From the NCBI RefSeq assembly GCF_004353825.1, contig NZ_SMNA01000003.1:434001-498000 (forward strand): a DNA stretch of 64,000 nt. The letters run 5' to 3'. Shown here in pieces: positions 30,303-39,242 of this stretch (positions within the stretch are counted from its first letter, which is position 1; the number at the start of each line of letters is the position of its first letter). The translations under genes and the position numbers were made by a program. The DNA comes from Occultella glacieicola (lineage in GTDB: Bacteria; Actinomycetota; Actinomycetes; Actinomycetales; Beutenbergiaceae). A model generated the notes under the pieces. It did not search any database. It had not been told where the DNA came from and worked only from the letters and a program-made list of their open reading frames with translations.

Positions 30303-31211
30303 ATGACGGCGCCGCGGGTGGTGGCGGTCGTCGTCACGTACGAGCCGGAGGCCCGGACGCTGGCCGCCCTGCTCGAACGACTCGAGGAGCAGTGCACCGC
30401 TGTCGTCGTAGTGGACAACGGCTCCGCGATCCAGCCGGCCGACGCCTGCGAGCGGGTCGGTGCCGAGTTGATCGCGCTCCCCACGAACGAGGGGATCGCA
30501 GCCGCCCAGAACCGTGGCATCGCTCGTGCGATCGAACTCGCGGCGGACCATGTCCTCCTCTCGGACCAGGACTCGTTGCCGGCTGACGACATGGTCGGCC
30601 GACTGCTCGACGGCTATGCGAGGGCGGCCGCCGCCGGTCGACCGGTCGCCGGTGTGGGCCCGGTCTCCTCCGACAGTCGCACCACCTCAGGTGAGATGGT
30701 CTACGTCGCCCGCCGATGGGGGCCGAGGCGGGCCGGTCCGGAGGATGTCCGCCCCGACGGGCTCGTCGAGGTGGCGTTCCTGATCGCATCTGGATGCCTC
30801 ATCCCGGCCGCCGCCCTGGAACGCGTCGGCACCATGAACGCCGACTGGTTCATCGACCACATCGACCTCGAGTGGGGGCTGCGGGCAGGTCGGGCCGGGG
30901 ATCGGCTGTTCGCGGTGGCGGCGGCGCGCCTGAGCCACCAGCTCGGCGAGCGGGTGACAAAGATCCCGGGTCGATCGCAACCCGTCCACGTCCAGTCGGC
31001 GCCGCGTACCTACTACATGGCCAGGAACACGGTCCTGCTCCTACGCTCGGGCCTGCTGCGTCCAGCCTGGCGGCTGGGCTACCTCGTCTGGCTAGCGAAG
31101 TACCTCGCGTTCAACGCTGTGTTCGTCGCGCCCCGATGGGAACGGATCCGGCTGATGGCGCACGGGCTCGGCGATGGCTTGCGTGGTGTGACCGGTCCGC
31201 GGCGCGGGTGA
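30303..31211 (+). CDS. GT2 rhamnosyltransferase-like protein
   Basis: 302 residues. A GT-A fold with VVAVVVTYEPEARTL, NGS, NEGIAAAQNRGI and the metal-binding LLSDQDSLP, then WFIDHIDLEWGLRAGRAGDR, a pattern of RfbN-type rhamnosyltransferases (TIGR01556-like). The C-terminus has TYYMARNTVLLLRSG. The donor is probably dTDP-L-rhamnose, supported by rmlA and rmlC directly upstream in the same operon. Its last 40 codons overlap antisense with the tail of the frameshifted GT2 gene. Confidence 0.88.
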   Translation: MTAPRVVAVVVTYEPEARTLAALLERLEEQCTAVVVVDNGSAIQPADACERVGAELIALPTNEGIAAAQNRGIARAIELAADHVLLSDQDSLPADDMVGRLLDGYARAAAAGRPVAGVGPVSSDSRTTSGEMVYVARRWGPRRAGPEDVRPDGLVEVAFLIASGCLIPAAALERVGTMNADWFIDHIDLEWGLRAGRAGDRLFAVAAARLSHQLGERVTKIPGRSQPVHVQSAPRTYYMARNTVLLLRSGLLRPAWRLGYLVWLAKYLAFNAVFVAPRWERIRLMAHGLGDGLRGVTGPRRG

Positions 31212-32187
31212 GGCGAGGGAGTCAGGGGTCGAGAGGTCCTCCGGCGGGCGCCCGTATTGGATGACCTTGAGCCGCTCCAGTGTCTCCTCGAGGAGAACCC
31301 GATTCGTCCGCTGCAGGTCCGCGATGACCAGCAGCGCGAAGCAGAGCAGGCCGCCGACCAGCATCGCCGAGCCGAAGATCAGCGACTGGACGTGCCCGCC
31401 GCCCTCGCCCTGGATCAGGAACACGAGATAGCGGGCGAACGGGATGATTGCCGCCAGCAGCAGGATCGCGCCGAGCGTTCCGAGGACGACATACGGCTTG
31501 AACATAAGGTACGAGCGAATGATCGCCGTCGCGGACTTGACCATGTGCTGACCGATGTTCTTGAACAGCCGGGACTCGCGCGTCTTCGGGTTCGTCGTGA
31601 TCGGCAGGCTCTCGATCCGCAGGCGCTTGTTGCCGGCCTGGATGATGGTCTCCATGCAATAACTGAACTGGGTGACGATGTTCAGCCGGAGCAGCGCGCC
31701 CTTCGAGTAGGCCCGGAACCCGCTCGCCGCATCGGGCAGCTCGGTGCCCGCTGCATAGTTCACCGCCCTCGAACCGACCCGTTGCATCAACTTCTTGAAC
31801 GGCGAGAAGTGGGCGATCTTCGAGGTCTGTCGGTCGGCTATGACGACGTCCGCCGAACCTCGGACGATCGGCTCGACCAGGTCGGCGATCCTCTCCTGCG
31901 GGTACTGGTTGTCGCCGTCGGTGTTCACCACGATGTCCGCGCCGTGCGCGAGCGCGTAGTCGACGCCATCCCGGAACGAGCGGGCCAGCCCCATGGTGCG
32001 CGGGTGCCGGACGACATGCACGACGCCCGTGTGCCCGAGCCACCTCGACCGTCCGGTCGGTCGAGCCGTCGTCGATGATGAGGATCTCGATGCTCTCGAC
32101 CCCGGGGATCTGCCGCGGGATCGACGAAAGCACGAGCGGCAGGGTCTCCTCCTCGTTGAGGCAGGGCACCTGGACGAACAGCTTCAT
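31092..32187 (-). pseudogene. GT2 polyprenyl-phosphate-type glycosyltransferase with a +1 frameshift
   Basis: The reading frame from ATG 32187 (MKLFVQVPCLNEEETLP, IDDGSTDRTVEVARAHG) breaks after about 54 codons. The expected continuation (HVVRHPRTMGLARSF, NTDGDNQYP, two C-terminal transmembrane helices) lies in the next frame to 31092. Removing one base from the CCC run at 32026-32028 restores a single 364-residue protein, and the total length, 1096 nt, is one base over a multiple of three. The intact family resembles GtrB/DPM-type enzymes that load sugars on polyprenyl phosphate. The ribosome site AGAGGTGG is intact. This could be a recent mutation, an assembly error or a phase-variable run, though the run is short. 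Confidence 0.85.
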
Positions 32188-32288
32188 GATCCACCTCTGG
32201 GCGCGGGCTCGCTCAGTCTACAAGCGGCTACACCCGATTGGTGCTTGAGGCGCGGCGGCGGTCGCTCAGCGCGGATGGGCCGGGGCTG

Positions 32289-32294
32289 TAACCT
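32289..32294 (+). promoter_or_regulatory. TAACCT -10 box for leaderless gene at 32301
   Basis: TAACCT ends 6 nt before GTG 32301. No ribosome site is present. Confidence 0.4.
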
Positions 32295-32300
32295 CGGGCC

Positions 32301-33911
32301 GTGAGCTTACGAATGTACCGGCTGGTGGTCGTCATCATCTCGGTGCTCTTCGGGGCGATCCTGGCGCTCTGGGCCGTGTTGACGCCCGGATTCCGCGCGC
32401 CGGACGAACCGCAGCACTTCAACAGTGTGATGCGGGTGGCCACCGGCGGTGGCTGGCCGAGCCCGGGCGCCGCCACCATGAGCGACGCCACCCTGATCGC
32501 CGCGCACGAGGCGGGTCTGACCGGAGCGGACAAGTCGCTCTCGATCTTCACGTTCTCGGTGCTTCCCAGGGGAACATTGGAGGGTTGGGGACAGCAGTTC
32601 GTCGACGTCAGCCCACTGACCGCCGAGGAACGAGCGGTGCTCGACCACACCGATGACCTGCTGGACGTCCCACCGACGCTCGACCAGATGGCGCAACATC
32701 CGCCACTGTTCTATGTTCTCGGCGCGGGCCTCGTCCGCGCCGTCGGCGCGCTCGACTGGCGCTGGGATCAGCAGCTGCTCCTGCTGCGGCTGTTCTCTGC
32801 GGGACTCACCGTCTGGGTCGTGCCCCTGACCGCCGTGACCACCCGGCTCCTGACCGGGAACCGCACCGCGGCCGTTGCCGCAGCCGTCTCGGTCATCGCG
32901 GTCCCTCAGTTCGCGCACATCGGAGCCTCTGTCTCGAACGACTCACTGACGAACCTGCTCGGAGCCGGGATCGTCGCGGGGTCGGCCACCGTGATGGCGG
33001 CCAGACCGACCTGGCCCCGCGTCGTCGCACTCGGCGTGATCCTCGGGCTCGGGCTGCTGACCAAGGGGTTCCTTCTCGCCGCGATCCCGGTGGTCGCGTT
33101 CGCCGTCATCGTCGGCGCACGCGAGGACCGGCCAAGAGTTCGGCTCTCGAAGGCCTTCGTGGCCCTTGCGGTCGCCTTCGTGGTCGGAGGCTGGTGGTGG
33201 CTCCGGAATCTCCTGGTCCACCACACCCTGCAACCGAGCGGGATGCCGCTCTTCGCGCCGGACTGGGGGGATGACACGCCTACCCTCGGCGAGTTCCTCC
33301 CCGAGGCGCTCGGTCGTTCGTCCACGTCCTTCTGGGGAAACTTCGGCTGGCTCGAGGTCCCGTTGCCGCAGCCGCTCTGGCTCACTCTGACCGTGATGTG
33401 CTTTGCCGCGGTGGCCCTCGGCGTCATCGTCAGCCGGCGCCGGCTGCGGCTCGCGGTCCTGCTGATCCTCCCGCTCGGCACCCTCGCCGTCGTTTTCGGT
33501 GGCGCGTTCGCCTCCTACCAGATCAACGGGTTGTTCGGACAGTTGCAGGGTCGCTACCTGTTCTCCTCGATCGCTGTGCTTGCGGCCGCCACCTGGCTCG
33601 GGATCGACGCGATCGCACGCCGCCTCGGGCGTCGTTGGGCGCACTGGCTACCCCTGGTCGCCTCGGTGGCCTCCGTGGCGTTGGCGGCCGTGGGCCTGAT
33701 CACCTTCTTCCAGGCCTGCTACCAACTCCCCACCGAGTCCGTGATCGTCGGCCTGAACCGCTGGGCGCTGTGGTCGATCGCCGGCCGGGCCGGCGTGGTC
33801 GTCACGACCCTCGTACCGGCTCTCGCGTCCATCATCCTGGTCGGGGTCCTCGTCGTCGCGCTCAGGCGCGGCCGGAGCCTTCGCCGGGCACCGTCGGCGG
33901 TGAGCGCGTGA
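32301..33911 (+). CDS. DUF2142-like polytopic membrane protein
   Basis: 536 residues with about eleven transmembrane helices. The N-terminal helix is followed by TPGFRAPDEPQHFNSVMRVA, the acidic loop typical of DUF2142 and GT-C-like proteins (PDEPxHF). An extracytoplasmic loop carries DVPPTLDQMAQHPPLFYVLG, a pattern seen in polyprenyl-phosphate-sugar glycosyltransferases. Activity is inferred: addition of a lipid-linked sugar at the outer face, consistent with the adjacent GtrB-like gene. The next gene encodes a related protein and overlaps by 4 bp (GTGA). Confidence 0.72.
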   Translation: MSLRMYRLVVVIISVLFGAILALWAVLTPGFRAPDEPQHFNSVMRVATGGGWPSPGAATMSDATLIAAHEAGLTGADKSLSIFTFSVLPRGTLEGWGQQFVDVSPLTAEERAVLDHTDDLLDVPPTLDQMAQHPPLFYVLGAGLVRAVGALDWRWDQQLLLLRLFSAGLTVWVVPLTAVTTRLLTGNRTAAVAAAVSVIAVPQFAHIGASVSNDSLTNLLGAGIVAGSATVMAARPTWPRVVALGVILGLGLLTKGFLLAAIPVVAFAVIVGAREDRPRVRLSKAFVALAVAFVVGGWWWLRNLLVHHTLQPSGMPLFAPDWGDDTPTLGEFLPEALGRSSTSFWGNFGWLEVPLPQPLWLTLTVMCFAAVALGVIVSRRRLRLAVLLILPLGTLAVVFGGAFASYQINGLFGQLQGRYLFSSIAVLAAATWLGIDAIARRLGRRWAHWLPLVASVASVALAAVGLITFFQACYQLPTESVIVGLNRWALWSIAGRAGVVVTTLVPALASIILVGVLVVALRRGRSLRRAPSAVSA

Positions 33912-35356
33912 GCGACGCGCACCTCGCGCCTGTCCGGTCCCGGTTCGGCTGGGAGCGCGTCGGCGTCCTGGCAGTCCTGGTGGCAACTGCCGGCTTCTCG
34001 GCGTCCGTGGCGCTGGCCGTGCCGATGTTCGGAACCGCGGACGAGTCGGCCCACTTCGACTACGCCTACCAGGTCTGGCGCGGGATGCTGCCGACGTTCG
34101 AGGGCGGCCTGGTGATCCGGCCACCGTTCGGCTCGGTGCCCCCGGTGCAGTGGGTGTCGCAGCATCCTCCGCTGTTCTACCTGATCCTCGCGCCCGTGAT
34201 CGGGCCGCTGACCGACGCCGACCACATGCTGCGCGCAGGGTTCGCGGCGCGTGCCGTCAACATCGCGATCACCGTCGCGTTCGTGGCCGCGGTGATGTGG
34301 GCGTCGCGGAAACTGGCACCCGGGCGTCCACGGCTCGCGCTCACGACAGGGATCGTGGCCGGCTCGTCCGCCTGGGTCACCGGTGTCGGCGGCGCGGTCT
34401 ACAACGACATCCTCGCCGCACTCCTGTGCGCGCTGCTCCTCGGCGTCACGGCGCGATCGCTCCGTTCGGAGGCGCTCACGTGGCGGGACACGGCCCTGAT
34501 CGCCGCTCTCGGCTCGCTCGGGATGTTGAGCCGTGCCTCCGTTGCGATCGTGCTGGCGCTGTGTCTGGCGGCACTGGTCGTTCGGAGTGCCCTCGGCCCG
34601 GCGCCGGGGCGGGTGCGGCGCGTCGGTCGCGGGCTGCTGCAGGCGACGATCGCCGGGTGCGTCGTGCTCGCATCCGCACTCTGGTTCTACCTTCACCTCC
34701 TCGAGACCACGGGCACGCTGACCGGTGGCAATATCGAGTGGTTCCGGGCCCGCCTGGGCCGAGTGGAGCGCCCGATCCCTGAACTCGTCGCCGACCCGGA
34801 CGCCTGGTGGCAGTTGCTGCGCTTCTTCGGTCACGGCCGATTCGGCACCTTCCCGGTCGAGCTCATGACGACGGCGTGCCTGCTCCTGCCTGTGGCTGTC
34901 GGCCTGATCTTCCTCCGGCGGCTCCGAACCACGATGCCGGCCGATGCCGTGGTTGGCGCGCTGGCGGCGGCCTTGGTCCTGGCGTCCCTTGCCCAACAGT
35001 TCGGCTACGCCTCTGGCGGGGGCCAGCTCAGCCCGAGGTACCTCCTGCCGGTCGCGACCGTGGTGTTCGTGCTCATCGCCCATGGGCTCACCGCTGTCGC
35101 ACGCGCTCGGTGGCTCCCCACGGCGGTGTGGCTCGTCGTCGTGAACGTCCAATACCTCGACTGGCTCCGCGAGTACGTCACGGCGGTTCCCCAGGCCCGC
35201 GTCGCCCCGATCCTCCCTGGCGCCGCTGTGGCGGCCACGGCGCTCGCCATTGCCGCGATCGTCGTCGCAGTGATCGCCTGTGACCGACTCCCTGCCCCAC
35301 GCCACCGCCCCGCCGCTGCCAACCACGGTGACCTCACCGGACGCGTTGACCGGTGA
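33908..35356 (+). CDS. Second DUF2142-like polytopic membrane protein
   Basis: 482 residues, about eleven transmembrane helices. The acidic loop is FGTADESAHFDYAYQVWRGM, followed by QWVSQHPPLFYLILAPVIG, parallel to DVPPTLDQMAQHPPLFYVLG in the preceding protein. The two are therefore diverged paralogues. A GT-C-type glycosyltransferase or membrane scaffold role is inferred. The GTG start overlaps the previous stop. The next gene starts about 100 bp later, probably from its own leaderless promoter. Confidence 0.7.
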   Translation: MSDAHLAPVRSRFGWERVGVLAVLVATAGFSASVALAVPMFGTADESAHFDYAYQVWRGMLPTFEGGLVIRPPFGSVPPVQWVSQHPPLFYLILAPVIGPLTDADHMLRAGFAARAVNIAITVAFVAAVMWASRKLAPGRPRLALTTGIVAGSSAWVTGVGGAVYNDILAALLCALLLGVTARSLRSEALTWRDTALIAALGSLGMLSRASVAIVLALCLAALVVRSALGPAPGRVRRVGRGLLQATIAGCVVLASALWFYLHLLETTGTLTGGNIEWFRARLGRVERPIPELVADPDAWWQLLRFFGHGRFGTFPVELMTTACLLLPVAVGLIFLRRLRTTMPADAVVGALAAALVLASLAQQFGYASGGGQLSPRYLLPVATVVFVLIAHGLTAVARARWLPTAVWLVVVNVQYLDWLREYVTAVPQARVAPILPGAAVAATALAIAAIVVAVIACDRLPAPRHRPAAANHGDLTGRVDR

Positions 35357-35438
35357 AGGCGGCTCATGCGGCTGCTCCGGCCGCCGACGACAGCTTCCGT
35401 TCGTCACCGGACCGCTGCAGCGCGCAGGGCTGCGCGGC

Positions 35439-35444
35439 TAGAGT
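35439..35444 (+). promoter_or_regulatory. TAGAGT -10 box for leaderless gene at 35453
   Basis: TAGAGT ends 8 nt before ATG 35453. There is no ribosome site and no clear -35. Confidence 0.35.
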
Positions 35445-35452
35445 ACGTGCCA

Positions 35453-36457
35453 ATGACGCCATCCTCGCCTGACGCCGAACCGGCGGTACCGCAGGAAGCA
35501 GGCCAGGACAACCACCCTCGGCTCAGGGTCGCGGTGCGGGTCGTGGGAATCGTGGCCGCAGTGGCGGCGCTGACCCTGTGCACCATCGCGCTGGTCGACT
35601 CCTGGTCCACCGTCTCGACGGCGGTTGCCTCCGCCGATCCGCGATGGCTCGCGCTCGCCCTCCTCGCGAGTGCGGCGTCGATGGTCGGTCTGGCCGTGTT
35701 GTGGAAGCGCACGTTGACGACGTTCGGTGCCGTACACCCGATCCGCGAGGTCTCGAGCTGGTACTTCGTGGGCGAACTTGGCAAGTACATCCCCGGCGGC
35801 ATCTGGCCCGTGGTCGGTCGGGGGGAACTGGCCGCTCGGGCCGGCGTGTCGCGGGGCCTCGCCTACACCAGCACCCTGCTCTCACTCGCCCTGATGTGCG
35901 TGGGCGCCGCTCTGGCGTCCGGACTGTTGGCGCCTTTCCTCGCCGCCGACGGGGGTCGGGTCGGGCCGGAGATGGCGCTGCTGGTTCTGGTGCCCATCGG
36001 AGTGATCTGTGCCCATCCGTCAGTGTCAGGACGGATGCTGGCCCTACTCGATCGGTTCACGAAGGGGCGCGTCCGGGTCGCCGCACCACCGTTCCGGACG
36101 ATGCTCTCGCTGATCCTGGGTGCCGTTCCCACCTGGCTGCTCGTCGGCGCGGCCTCGGTGGCGGTAACGCAGGCCCTGGGATACGAGCAACTCCCGGCTC
36201 GGATCGCGTTCGCAGCGATCGCTGCCTGGATCGTCGGATTCCTCGCAGTTCCGGTCCCCGCCGGCGCGGGTATCCGCGAGATCCTGTTCGTGGCGATCTC
36301 GGGTCTGGAACCCGGACCCGCGGTCGCCGTGGCCGCGATCGCGCGCCTCCTGCTGATGGTCGTCGACGCCGGAGGCGGTATTCTGGGCCTGCTCTGGCTC
36401 CGAGCAGCGCGCGGACCGCAGACCCCCACTCCCCCGGAAGGCGGCTCGGTTGAGTAA
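35453..36457 (+). CDS. LPG_synthase_TM/UPF0104 family membrane protein
   Basis: 334 residues with eight or so transmembrane helices. WYFVGELGKYIPGGIWPVVGRGELAARAGVSR is the family signature (quoted part: ELGKYIPGGIWPVVGRGEL). FLAVPVPAGAGIREILFVAI is the second conserved block. The family includes the flippase/transmembrane part of lysylphosphatidylglycerol synthase and AglD-like glycan proteins, here without a soluble domain. In this locus it may help lipid-linked intermediates cross the membrane. It overlaps the next gene's TTG start by 8 nt. Confidence 0.78.
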   Translation: MTPSSPDAEPAVPQEAGQDNHPRLRVAVRVVGIVAAVAALTLCTIALVDSWSTVSTAVASADPRWLALALLASAASMVGLAVLWKRTLTTFGAVHPIREVSSWYFVGELGKYIPGGIWPVVGRGELAARAGVSRGLAYTSTLLSLALMCVGAALASGLLAPFLAADGGRVGPEMALLVLVPIGVICAHPSVSGRMLALLDRFTKGRVRVAAPPFRTMLSLILGAVPTWLLVGAASVAVTQALGYEQLPARIAFAAIAAWIVGFLAVPVPAGAGIREILFVAISGLEPGPAVAVAAIARLLLMVVDAGGGILGLLWLRAARGPQTPTPPEGGSVE

Positions 36458-37175
36458 CCTGCCCTACCTGGTCAAGAGCACCTATGCGAAGGCCATGCGC
36501 GCCTCGGGGCGGTTGTTGACGAGAGCGAAGATCCTTGACGCCGAGCCGCCGGAACGCAGCAGACGCCTGCAGCACTGGGCGTACAGCCTCACTCGGGTCC
36601 ATGACTCGCTGGCCATCGTCGACCTCGGGGTGCCGTGGTGGACCTATGACGCGATCGACCACATCGAACAGGTTCTGACGTCGCGCGATGGCGATGTTCG
36701 GGTCTTCGAGTACGGCTCCGGCGCCAGCACGTTCTGGTTGGCCGAGCGAGCCCGGGAGGTTCACTCCGTGGAGCACCACGTGGGGTTCGCCGCGAGGATC
36801 GGTCCCGAACTGGCCACGCTCGACGACGTCACTTTCCATGTCGTCGAGCCTGAGCCGTCGAAGCAGCCGGCGATCGGTTCGTCGAAGTCCGGAAACGCCG
36901 GTCTGGACTTCCGGGCGTACGTGGCGACCATCGACGCGGTCGGGGGCCTCTTCGACGTGGTGGTGATCGACGGCCGCGCGCGTGCTGCCTGCCTGGAAGC
37001 CGCCATTCCTCACCTGGTGGATGACGGCATCATCATTTTCGACAATTCTCGGCGTCGCAGGTATCGCACGGCCATTGAACAGTCTGGATTGCGAGAGGCC
37101 CGGTTCACGGGCCTCACCCCGACGTTGCCCTATCCGGAGCAGACGTCGGTATTGACGAAGCCTGCCCGGCGCTAG
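36450..37175 (+). CDS. Class I SAM-dependent methyltransferase-like protein
   Basis: 241 residues. Motif I is VRVFEYGSGASTFWLAERA (residues about 88-106), followed by VHSVEHH (acidic loop) and LFDVVVIDGRARAACLEAAI, then DDGIIIFDNS. This is the Methyltransf_24-like arrangement found in glycan loci. TTG 36450 has GGAAGG about 9 nt upstream and overlaps the preceding gene. The acceptor is unknown. It ends in a 4-bp convergent overlap with the RgpF-GH99 gene (37172-37175). Confidence 0.75.
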   Translation: MSNLPYLVKSTYAKAMRASGRLLTRAKILDAEPPERSRRLQHWAYSLTRVHDSLAIVDLGVPWWTYDAIDHIEQVLTSRDGDVRVFEYGSGASTFWLAERAREVHSVEHHVGFAARIGPELATLDDVTFHVVEPEPSKQPAIGSSKSGNAGLDFRAYVATIDAVGGLFDVVVIDGRARAACLEAAIPHLVDDGIIIFDNSRRRRYRTAIEQSGLREARFTGLTPTLPYPEQTSVLTKPARR

Positions 37176-39232
37176 GACCGGGCGACGTCCCGGACGGCTT
37201 GGAGGTAGGTGCGCCCGAACCGGTCGGTTGGCTCCAGGATGGCACCCTCGGCCCACTCGTTCCATGCGTTGATGAACACGATCCGTTCCTGTGCGGGTCG
37301 GTGCGCGACGGCGTGGACGCACTCCGCGAGCCAGCGGCGGAACGTGAAGGGGTTGGATCCGTACCAGATATCCGGCCGCCACTGTCGGCGCGCGGTGTTG
37401 TCGAACGTGACCATGACTCCGGGATAGAAGTCGTCCGGCATGGTTCGCAGCTTCTTGATCGCCTCCGTCACGAGGGCGCCATAGCTCATCAGGTTTCCAC
37501 GGAACGCCGGGTCCAGGGACAGACGCTCCGCGGGGCCCGCCACCCAGGACAGGTTGTGCGGGGGAAAGCCGAGTGTTCCGTCCAGTCCATAGTCCGACGG
37601 TTGTGAGGCCAACCCGTCGAACTCCTCCGCCACGTTCACCGAGAGCAGGAGGAGCTCACCGATGCCGGCTGCGCGCGCACGCTCGCGCCAGGTCGCGGCC
37701 ACAGCGGGGAAGTCCGGAATCTGGCCGGGCCGGTAGATGGCCAGCACCGCCCTGCCACTCACACGCAAGTACCGGTGGTCACTCAACAGCGGCGCGACGT
37801 CGTCGATGAACTGCTCGGCCGGGACCTCGTCATAGTTCTGACCGATCAGGACGTCACTGGAGCGGCCGTCCCAGCGTCGGGTCCAGTTCTCGTTCGCCCA
37901 CATCAGGCAGAAGGGTTGTTCGACGTCACCTGCCACGAGCTTGTTCACCGGCAGCTCGAGGAGCTGCCGCCCGGCGAACCAGTAGTGGTAGTACATGAAG
38001 CCGGCGATCTCGTGTTCGGTGGCCAGTTCGCGCTGCTGCTCCCGGACCGCGTCGAGCCGCAGGTCGTAGAAGCCGAGCTCGGTCGGGAACCGGGGCTGGT
38101 GCTGCCCGCGATACACGGGTCTGGCCGCCGTGACGTTCGTCCACTCGGTGAAGCCCTTGCCCCACCAGATGTCGTTCTCCACGGTGGGATGGAATTGGGG
38201 CAGGTAGAACGGCACGAACCGGGCGGCCGGGGTGCGTGTGGTGGCGAGGGCGAATCGTGCCCACGCGTCCTCCGGTGCCTGTTGCGCGTGGAGCCGACCG
38301 GAGTCCTCGACGGTCAGGCCGGCCTCTCGGGTGAGGATCCCGATCGAGCGTTCCAGTGCATGCGCCGTGGTGCCGTCGATGTGGGAGGCGTGCTCGTCCT
38401 CGAAGTCGACGGCGGTCAGGTTCAAGGCCCTGAGGCCCTGCAGCACGAATGCCTTCACCCAGTACATCGAGCCGGCAGCGAACCGAAGGTCGTCGTGGAC
38501 CACGTCGAACTCGAGCCGACGCAGCAGCTCACGAGTGAGTGGCTCGTCCGCGCCCCAATGCTCCGGCCCCATGACGTTTCCCTCGGCCGTCATCAGACCG
38601 AGGTTCGGATCGTCCGCGAACGCGCTCAGGATCGCCCTGATCCGGTCGCCGTCGCCCACGAGCTCCTCGACGAAACCCGCCCGCCAGGCGTCCCCCGAGC
38701 CCTCGAGATCCGTCCGCGCGGTCCGCCAGGCGCTCTTCTTGGTATGGAGTTTCAGCACGAGTTCGTACGGGTCGAGGATGCCGGCGTTGACGACCTGCAC
38801 GAGAGGAAAGATGTCCCGGCCGCGGTTCTCGGTGTCGAACGAGACGGTGTTGCGCAGCATCGGGGCACTGCACGCATCGAGGTCCAGCGGTCGACCCGAA
38901 CTGTTGGTCACGATCAGGTCGAACTCGACGGGCATGGCCTCCAGCTTGCGCAGGAGTTCGGGCAGCAGTTCGGGGTAGAAGACATGGAGGAGGACCGCGA
39001 CCCGGGATGGCACCTCGAGCGGGAGTTGCGAGTCGACCCGCCAGCTGTCCGGATGTCCCGAGGCCTTGCGGCCGGCGCCCCGACGCAGCCATGCCCCGAA
39101 GTCGACTGCGGCTCGCGCCCCCTCCCCGCCGGGCAGGGTGCCGTCCTGCAGGTAGGTGACCACCACCCCCTTCGCGATCCCGCGGTAGCGCGCCAGCCTC
39201 CGGCGCACGCCGGCGACCGTGATCCGCCTCAT
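37172..39232 (-). CDS. Rhamnan-synthesis-F (RgpF) domain fused to GH99-like WbsX domain
   Basis: 686 residues. Residues about 70-330 match rhamnan synthesis F (VAVLLHVFYPELLPELLRKL, YELVLKLHTKKSAWR, PNLGLMTAEG). Residues about 336-686 match the GH99-like WbsX domain (VPFYLPQFHPTVENDIWWGK, GFTEWTNVTAARP, FINAWNEWAEGAILEP). RgpF-type domains occur in rhamnose polysaccharide assembly in streptococci and others; WbsX domains in many O-antigen and cell-wall loci, where catalytic identity is mostly unproved. Here it follows an RgpF protein and the Wzm/Wzt exporter in the same direction, so roles in building or decorating the exported rhamnan are likely. Confidence 0.88.
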   Translation of the reverse strand: MRRITVAGVRRRLARYRGIAKGVVVTYLQDGTLPGGEGARAAVDFGAWLRRGAGRKASGHPDSWRVDSQLPLEVPSRVAVLLHVFYPELLPELLRKLEAMPVEFDLIVTNSSGRPLDLDACSAPMLRNTVSFDTENRGRDIFPLVQVVNAGILDPYELVLKLHTKKSAWRTARTDLEGSGDAWRAGFVEELVGDGDRIRAILSAFADDPNLGLMTAEGNVMGPEHWGADEPLTRELLRRLEFDVVHDDLRFAAGSMYWVKAFVLQGLRALNLTAVDFEDEHASHIDGTTAHALERSIGILTREAGLTVEDSGRLHAQQAPEDAWARFALATTRTPAARFVPFYLPQFHPTVENDIWWGKGFTEWTNVTAARPVYRGQHQPRFPTELGFYDLRLDAVREQQRELATEHEIAGFMYYHYWFAGRQLLELPVNKLVAGDVEQPFCLMWANENWTRRWDGRSSDVLIGQNYDEVPAEQFIDDVAPLLSDHRYLRVSGRAVLAIYRPGQIPDFPAVAATWRERARAAGIGELLLLSVNVAEEFDGLASQPSDYGLDGTLGFPPHNLSWVAGPAERLSLDPAFRGNLMSYGALVTEAIKKLRTMPDDFYPGVMVTFDNTARRQWRPDIWYGSNPFTFRRWLAECVHAVAHRPAQERIVFINAWNEWAEGAILEPTDRFGRTYLQAVRDVARS

Positions 39233-39242
39233 CTGTCCTCAC

